From Ascoidea asiatica (taxonomy: Eukaryota; Ascomycota; Saccharomycetes; Ascoideales; Ascoideaceae): a stretch of 64,000 nucleotides of DNA. Where the stretch lies: the NCBI GenBank assembly GCA_001600695.1, contig BCKQ01000013.1, forward strand, positions 372,001-436,000, given 5' to 3'. The number at the start of each line of letters is the position of its first letter. Position 1 is the stretch's first letter. The notes below the pieces were generated by a model. That model searched no databases, had not been told where the DNA came from, and saw only the letters and a list, made by a program, of their open reading frames with translations. Of this stretch, positions 56,673 to 64,000 are shown piece after piece. The position numbers and the translations under genes are program-made.

Positions 56673-58319
56673 GATCATTATTCCCGAATTGAAATAAGTG
56701 CTCTCTGTTTACTTCTGCTCATCCCACTTTAGTGCAAATATAAAGAAATCCACTTATTGAGCATAAATTCAAAATCGGGTGGGACCCGGGTAAAAGTCGA
56801 CCCTGTAAAAATATTCGAAACTATTGTAATGGTGATTAAAAAAGAAAATATCTATCAACATTTTACATAGAAGTTTCAGATTACATAAATAGTGGTATAT
56901 TTTCTCTATATATCTATTTTAAATTGTACTAGAAAACAAAGCATTTTATTTACAATATTTAAAAATATAAATTACTTTACTACTTGTATTTTAATTATTT
57001 CTTATTTCCATTTCTTTTCAAATTTCAATTATCTATTTAACCTTTGATCTGAATTGTCCTGTACATTTATTATATTAGTGAATTTGAAAAGTCTTATTTA
57101 AAATTGTTAGTTAATTGTTATTGATGTTTTAGTTATGTGATGAGTTACTTGTTAACCCTATTGCATAAGAAAATATCCAATAAACATTTATTCAAAGCTC
57201 TTAATTCAACAAGGATATTAAAGTTAATTGTGGGTGTCTGCACAGCTACGACTTTACAAAAAGGCCTCTTACAAACAAATATTAGTGACTACTAACTATT
57301 GTTACCAATCGTGCGAGGCAACCATTCACTATTAGTTTTAGGCAAGTTCGTGCCCGTTACATTGAAGAGTTGTTATTATAGTTTTAACTTTTGGTTTTCA
57401 AGCCTAAACAAATATTTTTGTTCTGAGGTACTTAAGCTCCGCTGAAAAAAAGTTACAGACCCATGGTGTTTTAAATCAAATGCATTATTTTCCCTGAACT
57501 CATTTCCAATGTCTTTGTTTCAATTGGATTCCTTCTCTATTAATAGTTAAAATTTTACTGGACATCCTGTAGTGCCAATTTATAATTTCTTTAAATAGTT
57601 GGAATATGTCTAAATTTAAATTAGACAGTAAGCTAGGCTTTTCAACAATTAGGAAAACCACCAGATACCAATTTTAATGAAAATGTAAAAAATTCCGTAA
57701 TATGAGTGTGATCGAGCCTTCATTCCTAAAGAATAAGTGAAACAAGTTTCTAACAACATGTGTGACTCTTGGAAATTTATATTATTAATAGTAGACAGTA
57801 GCAAAATCTTGTTCTCCCAGGTTTAAGTTTCATAGTTAAACCTTCGGAGTATAGTTTATGAAAAGGCCAACTCTGAACCCCAAACAATCATTCAAGACAC
57901 AAAGCCCTTTCTATGAAAATGAAATTTTTTTTAAATGAACATTTAATCCATTCACATAAAACGGGCGGAAGGATAGCAACATCATTTGTTGCAATGAACT
58001 GTTTTTTATTAAATAATTGTAAAATACAATCTAATGAAATTCCATCAAATAGAATCAAATTATACTAAATCAAAAACATTCTAATTATAATAAATACAGA
58101 GTAATTATATTAAATCCAATACAATCTAACAATATTAAGTACCAAATAATTATATTAAATCAAATATACTATAATTATATTAACTCCACTACAATCCAAT
58201 TATATAAAATCCGAATAATTTAGCTATACTAAATCAAATAAAGTGCTAAAATATTAAATCAAAAGAAATATAATTATATGCACTTCAATTAAAAAATGCC
58301 TTGAACAACTGAATTTTAA
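56673..58319. other. AT-rich region with degenerate tandem repeat
   Basis: No gene. From about 58,020 to 58,290 the word TAATTATATTAAATC recurs with variation every 30-45 bp (alternating with CAATACAATCTAA and AAATATACTATAAT), a decayed AT-rich tandem array. Confidence 0.45.
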
Positions 58320-59560
58320 AAATAGATTATCCAAATAGCAGATGATTCAACCCAAATAGAAAATTAGAGGATCCATTCGATCATCTTAACATCTACATAG
58401 ATTTTCTTTTATTAAACAAGAAGAATGAAACTGAAATCTGTGATTCTGACTGGAGTCAAGATTCTAATGAGGGTTTCTACACAGCAGTTTTCATGTTCAT
58501 GGTCATGTAAATAGCAAAATTCTTAAATACTATAATGAGATTCCTGATTTTTGTTACTTTCAAAAGAAGCTATCTGACATCCAAATCCTCATTGTTACCA
58601 AAAAGCTGTCAGATTATAAAAAAATCACAACTTTTGCAGATAAATCTGTTTTCGTGGGTATTGAACCGGCATTTGATCATCTATTAGAAATAGTAAACTT
58701 AGGTGTGATCATATCCCATATTGTTTCTAGAGCTAATCATGATGATGAACTGTTAATAAAAAATGAAAAACCTTTGCCTTTTAAGCTCAACACTACAGAC
58801 ACTGTAGTCGGATGTTTTATTTTCATGCTGCTTATGATGACCTTAGTTAGTATAAATGGTAAGACAATGGTTGGTCTTATGTTTCGAAAAACATTTAATC
58901 GAACAGCTCATAAAGATATATTCAATGATTTCAAAAATCAATTAACAGAACCAACAGCCAACTGTCCATTAAACATAAAATATCCCGATACTGTGATTAG
59001 TACTCCATTTCCTAAAGCTAGATTAAAGATTCAAGTAATTGCTATAATCGATGGCTGATCATCACGATTAGATTTACTTCACTAAAAAGGGTTAGTCTAC
59101 CTACATTTATTGAAAATTTGGATCAATGTGTTTTTCAGGCATTTGTATAAATAATGAGCCATTTCAAGAACCTGGAATCAAAAAAAACACTTGCCTCAAA
59201 GCTCAAATTAATGAGGCGGTAGAACCTGCTCCTTTTAGACGGGAGCATTTTACTTATGATCATAACATGAATACTCCATGAAACGAATCAAAAGTTTATA
59301 TTCGTTGCACTTATGCAAAGGAAAATGATTTAATCTTTCTTTTTCTAGATCCAATAAAAAAGATAAAGCAAACTGCTTGTGCATTATTAACCCTTCCTCC
59401 ATGTCATAAGATTGCAGTTATTGTGTTATCTTTACTACACATTCATTTTGTTAATTAAATTAAAGCTGGATCAAAAATTATCAACATATTTTTCAATATT
59501 CTTAAAGGAATTTTTATGTTAGCTTTTCACAATTATTCCAAACATTAAACAAATAGTTAA
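58320..59560 (+). pseudogene. Decayed ~400-codon gene of unknown family
   Basis: After ETEICDSDWSQDSNEGFYT and a frameshift near 58,483 a frame stays open to 59,058: SSFHVHGHVNSKILKYYNEI, FCYFQKKLSDIQILIVTKKL, FVGIEPAFDHLLEIVNLGVI, NTTDTVVGCFIFMLLMMTLV, MFRKTFNRTAHKDIFNDFKN and PDTVISTPFPKARLKIQVIA. Another frame from ~59,140 continues ICINNEPFQEPGIKKNTCLK, EPAPFRREHFTYDHNMNTP, YIRCTYAKENDLIFLFLDPI, CALLTLPPCHKIAVIVLSLL. The stop-poor length argues for a real former gene. The 58,850-58,930 segment is basic and could bind nucleic acid. No catalytic motif recognised; alternative is a second ORF of one of the mobile elements here. Confidence 0.42.
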
Positions 59561-61167
59561 TTGTTTAGAATATGAAGTATTAAAAATTTGCCAGAAATAT
59601 ATCTTTCCATTCTTACCTCATATTCTTTAATTTATAAATTTTTATTACCACGTCTATTATTTTATCTCGCTTTACTATTGCTATTATTTTAATTTTCAAT
59701 TTTATCTTCAAACTTGAGACAAACACTTAAACTCACCTCTATATACTTAAACTGTTTTTATTACATCAGTCTTTTACCGGCTGCCTAACTGGCCTTTTTA
59801 CTTTTGCCTTCTTATTTTGAATTCTATAAAAGGTATCAATTTTCATATATGTTTTTTGAATTATATTCTTCTTTTTCTGCATGCGCAGTCTACTTAACAA
59901 TTTTGCTATTTAAAACTATTTATTATATATAATTTTTTGTTGACTATATACGTCTCAATACAATTTATTTTTATTTTTTAACAAGATATAGTTATATATA
60001 ACCCATGTAACTATTTCTTACACTTTCTTATATTTTGATTTGACATCGCATTCCATAAACTTCCTGCAATTTCCCGGGCCAGAGTGTTGTGTTCCTCTTA
60101 ACATGAAAATTGAATTCAACATGAAAACCAAAAGTTGAGGAACCAAATTTGGTAGGAAATTATAAGAATCAAATACTAAAATTCTAGAAAGGAAAGCCCC
60201 AGTACAAAACACGTTACGCCAATTACTTTACTTCCCGTAAACGATTGTTGATTTTCCAAAAACTCCGAACTTGAATATTTACTACTATTACAAAAGCAGC
60301 TCTTACATATTCGGATAAACCTTTTGGAGTTAAATCGAAAAACTCAAAACAAGAGAACTTATCTAAGCGTTACACAGAGTAGAAAAATAAGAAAACTAAA
60401 AACTAAAATACTGAACCAAGCACCAACCAAGTAACAAATAAGCTTCAGTATTTAAATCAAATATCTTCTATTCCTATTTTTTTTGACTTAATTATGTAAA
60501 TAATTATGTCAAAGGAACATTCAACGCTCTCCTAATTTTTTGACTTATCTGGAAATCAGTCCAGCGGTCTCGCTTAAAGTTTTACATTAGCTTTCATTTT
60601 ATTTTTAGAACAAGAAAACAACATTATAAAAAGTTGTTCAATCTCAAAATAAAGACAAACATTTTGATATCGTGTACTGGGTGCTTTCTCGAAGCAAACG
60701 TAGTGACCGAACTTGGTAACTACAGAGTAATGGTCAAATTTTTTCAATATCCGTCATACACTATTTGATTTAAGCCCCCACCTTCCGGTAAGGGAAAAAT
60801 ATCACCTAAGAAACGGTACCTTCTTCCAGGGAGGTGTATGAATCGCAAGCAAGTGGAACAAAAATATTCGGAGTATTTGTCGCAGATTAGACCAGCATAT
60901 ACTAAATACAGCAAAATCAATTAGACTACATAGTACCTAAAACACTTCAGCCACGTACTGAGCTAGTTAAACTGGCTTTCCGCACCATACTTTAACGGTA
61001 AACTGGTTTCGCGACCCAAACTGGATCTAACAGTCAAGTACTTGGTAATAACTAGAAGAAATAAATGTTATCTACTGCGAGCTAGTCCCGAACTGGAACA
61101 AGTAAACGAGATGAGCGGAACGAAGTTAGCGATGCAGAACCATTGATTTTAGGAGAATTTTTTCGCC
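59561..61167. other. No gene recognised
   Basis: 1.6 kb AT-rich sequence without coding-like frames, RNA genes or recognised repeats. Confidence 0.5.
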
Positions 61168-62235
61168 TGTTGGGGCTAACTACAGATCTTCTTCCTATTT
61201 GGGAACGGGTATTTGTCAAGATTTCTCGGTAATACCAGGTGAGGTGATATACTCCATTTATGAATTCTGCCCACAGCCTAGTAGTGCCCGCCCTGATGAA
61301 AAGGTCTTGTTCCTATGATGACTGCAGGACAAAGGAATGGCTCTTGGGAAACTGTCTCGGCGATGGTATTCCGTTAAGGCCAACAAATGGGACACAGCCG
61401 TCCCGCTGTACTGCTTTACACGTTCGTATGTTGAAAAAGTATTCAAAACCGTGGCGTGAGCCATAACAGTGAATATAGATTGTCTACATACATGTTACGA
61501 GATGCAACATGGAGACGCTTGAAGTATTCTCCAGGAACAAGGTTCCATGACATTGGTCACATCCACTGGCCTGGTCCAGATTACCTAAGTGATTACGTAA
61601 TCAGGAAGACCGCAACTTGATTGCGGTATACTGCAGGCAATCAAATATACGGACGGCCGAGAGGGCTGGTTTCATGTTCCAATTAGTCATTGTGCGACGA
61701 AATTATTAGGTCATATTTTTCTGTGAGGGGTTAATATGCGGTTGTAGATGACGTGTTGTGTTGGGATGTATAACTGTTCTTGGCCAACAAGGTGAGGTCA
61801 TACGGCTTTATGAGGGGGGGGTAATTGATTACATATTAGCTACCAGAAGTTGATTAGGTACTCGGACAGCCGAAAGTACCAACTGATAGAAAAACTCCTT
61901 GTAGGTTCTATCCAACAGAAATTGCACTTGTACCTTCTATCAAAATCTATCTGCACAATACTAGCTTCTAGTTTGAGATTACGAGACGTAAATTTCAACC
62001 CCAAATATTGCAGGTAGGAACTGATATAGCCCTTGTTTTTGGGCACCCCGATAGCAACCGGTTTCATATACTTATGGGAAACAGCTAGCAAGCTTTATAA
62101 GATGTATTTCTTGCTGATCAAGGTCCAAATTAATATAAATAGACCTTGGTTTCTCAATATGTTTATAAAAATTTTTATAGAGAGATTATGGAAATAAATG
62201 AATATGCCTACTAATAATAAGAATAATATTCAACA
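61168..62235 (+). mobile_element. LTR-like repeat family B, copy B2
   Basis: 1,068 bp, TGTTGGGGCTAACTAC to ATATTCAACA, giving perfect TGTTG/CAACA inverted tips. Direct repeat of 29,300-30,360. TATA-like AATTAATATAAATAGACC at 62,128-62,145 lies about 90 bp before the right tip. Flanking pentamers TCGCC and GTATT do not match, so it is not a clean solo insertion or one end is rearranged. No internal coding sequence of the element is seen on either side. Confidence 0.65.
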
Positions 62236-63654
62236 GTATTAACAATGGTCAAAAATTTTCATTTTCAATCATTCCTAAATGTTGGGATAATAACGTACCA
62301 AAAGTAGAAGGCGAACTACCCAAGAAGTGTTTTAGACATGATTTAAGAGAAAATGTTTCGAATTTGTTACGGTGACATTCCCTCAGTAGCGTAAAAATCG
62401 AAAATTTATACTCTTGGAAGGTGCACATGCGTGTTCATTTCACGTGCACTTTTTGATACTTTTGGAATTCCGAAATTAAAAAATACACATACTCTCTCAA
62501 ACTGCGAGAAGTACATACTGATACTTATTCCGATTTAACATGTTACATGGATCCGTGGTGGCTTAAAACAGTGCATGAGAATACCGATAGTCTGACATCC
62601 GTGAACATACCTCAGAATGGTCAAGATCGGCATTCGGCTTTTTTAGGTGCTTGGCACCTGCTAACGTACCGACGTAGTGCATTAAAAGCATATAATAATG
62701 AATTTTTTTATTTACATGATCGTAAATCTTATGGACTTCAAGAGAACATCCGAATCAGTAATTTTTTGCGAGACTGCCGGAGCTATAGTACGAGGTGCAG
62801 CTCATGCCGCTGCGGGAACTTTCTAAAATGGAATGTCAGATCAAAATAAATGAAAGTGTAAAGAATAGTTACTTTGGTTAGATATAACTATAATATGTTA
62901 AATCATAAAAAATAAAAAATAAAATTGTAATGGCACCTACATATAGCAAACCAAATTATATATCATAAATCCTTTTATATATATAAAATTGTTAAGTATG
63001 CTGTGTATGCCCAAAAAAATAGATAGTTCAAATAAAAGGATATACGATAATTGTCCCGTTGTAGAGAATTTGAATAAAAGAAGAAAAAAGCATATAGGCA
63101 GTCAGGCAATGAATAATAGTCTCATCTGATAGAAAACACAATTAACCAAAATAAGAGTATGTAGAGGTGGCGGTACAACATTTGAAAATAAAATGTAAAA
63201 ATACAACAATAATACTAAAACTAAGAATTTTCATAATAATAATAATAGTAATAATAAGCCGCCATTGGTATAATAATAAAAGGAGAAATAAAAAAAAGCA
63301 AGCTAAATATGAATCGTAAAAATGGAAAGATACATTTCTACCAAAAATGTAATATGAAAGAAATAGTACAATAAGTCGTTTTTGAATTACTCTAAATAAG
63401 TTCTGAAAATAAAGTCAAACATAGAATGGAAATCATTACATAATTCTTGAATAATAGTAAATCTTGCTTTAATTAAATCGAAATATGGATTATTATAAGG
63501 AAAAATATTTGCAAATTGAGTTTATTTTGGTTTATTAATATGGTTGATTCGAATTAGAATGAAGGTTGGTTTTTAGATTTCTTTAATGTTTCTAAATATG
63601 ACTATAATTATTCAATTGTAGATTTAGTTTAATATTTGTATAAACGAGAATATT
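62236..63654. other. No firm gene; one coding-like fragment
   Basis: At about 62,707-62,826 (+) one frame reads MIVNLMDFKRTSESVIFCET then AGAIVRGAAHAAAGTF before a stop; the Ala-rich helical end looks like real protein, but it overlaps another open frame and cannot be assigned. From 62,870 to 63,650 the sequence is AT-rich with AATAATA runs (63,230-63,260). Confidence 0.35.
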
Positions 63655-63931
63655 ATGGTTGAAATGTATGTGTGTATTGGTTTCTACTGTGTTTCTTATT
63701 ATTTTTGAATTTCAGTTCAATATATTTGTAACACTAATTGAATTTGATTCAACGCTGTTTTTTGTCTTCAATATTTATCGAGGGCCCAGCGTTGTGACTT
63801 CTCATAAACGACAGTCCATTGGGTTAAGTATGAAACTTACTCCAAGAGCCGATTTTGTTACAGTATGTATGGATTCACGAGATGCAATTGAAATAATTAT
63901 ATATGTATTATCAAGAAAATTTGAGATATAG
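63655..63931 (+). CDS. Candidate small two-exon gene, function unknown
   Basis: ATG at 63,655 gives an 11-nt first exon followed by GTATGT (63,666), the consensus yeast 5' splice site. CACTAAT at 63,732-63,738 resembles the TACTAAC branch point, and CCCAG ends at 63,789, 52 nt later. Splicing this 124-nt intron joins in frame to TCHKRQ-type sequence: the product would start MVEIVVTSHKRQSIGLSMKL and end YVLSRKFEI at 63,931, 50 residues. The predicted protein has a basic start and a hydrophobic-charged second half. I recognise no family. Tiny first exons are common in yeast intron-containing genes. The alternative is a chance frame or a relic; an unspliced frame also runs through the intron from 63,659. 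Confidence 0.25.
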
Positions 63932-64000
63932 GATGGCTATTTCACTAGAAAGCATTAGTCTCTGGAACTAGAGGTGTCATAATAACCAAAGCTTAATCCA
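63932..64000. other. Right edge
   Basis: Last 69 bases after the candidate small gene; no feature can be judged before the window ends. Confidence 0.5.

Noticed and set aside
1-64000. CRISPR array, prokaryotic operon or phage
   Set aside because: No spaced direct repeats of that type, no Shine-Dalgarno logic; gene content is eukaryotic yeast.

Overview
The window looks like a chromosomal segment of an AT-rich budding yeast (Saccharomycotina). The left 9.5 kb carries four tightly packed, mostly intronless genes with clear yeast orthologs: the exosome subunit RRP43, the mitochondrial oligoribonuclease REX2, a PHO87/PHO90-type low-affinity phosphate transporter with SPX domain, and the gluconeogenic regulator RDS2. 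RRP43 and a PHO87-type gene are also close neighbours on S. cerevisiae chromosome III. Asn runs and A/T-ending codons point to a strongly AT-biased genome. I cannot name the species.

From about 9.5 kb to the right edge there is no intact conserved gene. This ~54 kb is a graveyard of mobile elements read here from frameshifted translations: two hAT transposons (11.9-15.1 and 32.0-34.8 kb) plus a third 5' end (55.4 kb); a piggyBac transposase relic (18.5-19.6 kb); a Ty1/copia-type family with ~1 kb LTRs (family A: 23.7, 30.4, 51.6 and, inverted, 55.7 kb) and decayed gag, protease and integrase; a second ~1 kb LTR-like family (family B: 29.3 and 61.2 kb); and a Ginger-like integrase-type element whose integrase relic (44.4-46.2 kb) follows a C48/Ulp1-like cysteine protease ORF (43.1 kb). 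Several decayed ORFs of unknown family fill the gaps (16, 17.6, 20/26, 23-25, 35-36, 37, 40 and 58-59 kb).

Most noteworthy are the long inverted ends of the first hAT element, which carry tRNA-like A-box/B-box sequences in mirror orientation; the protease-integrase pair; piggyBac in a budding yeast; and an unknown ~440-codon decayed gene bracketed by two equally sized 38-bp palindromic repeats. The gene desert with nested copia LTRs resembles pericentromeric or subtelomeric DNA of yeasts, but nothing in the sequence proves either. At the right edge a small two-exon gene can be modelled with a consensus 5' splice site.

All family assignments come from reading motifs by eye; no searches were run. 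Boundaries of decayed features are approximate.
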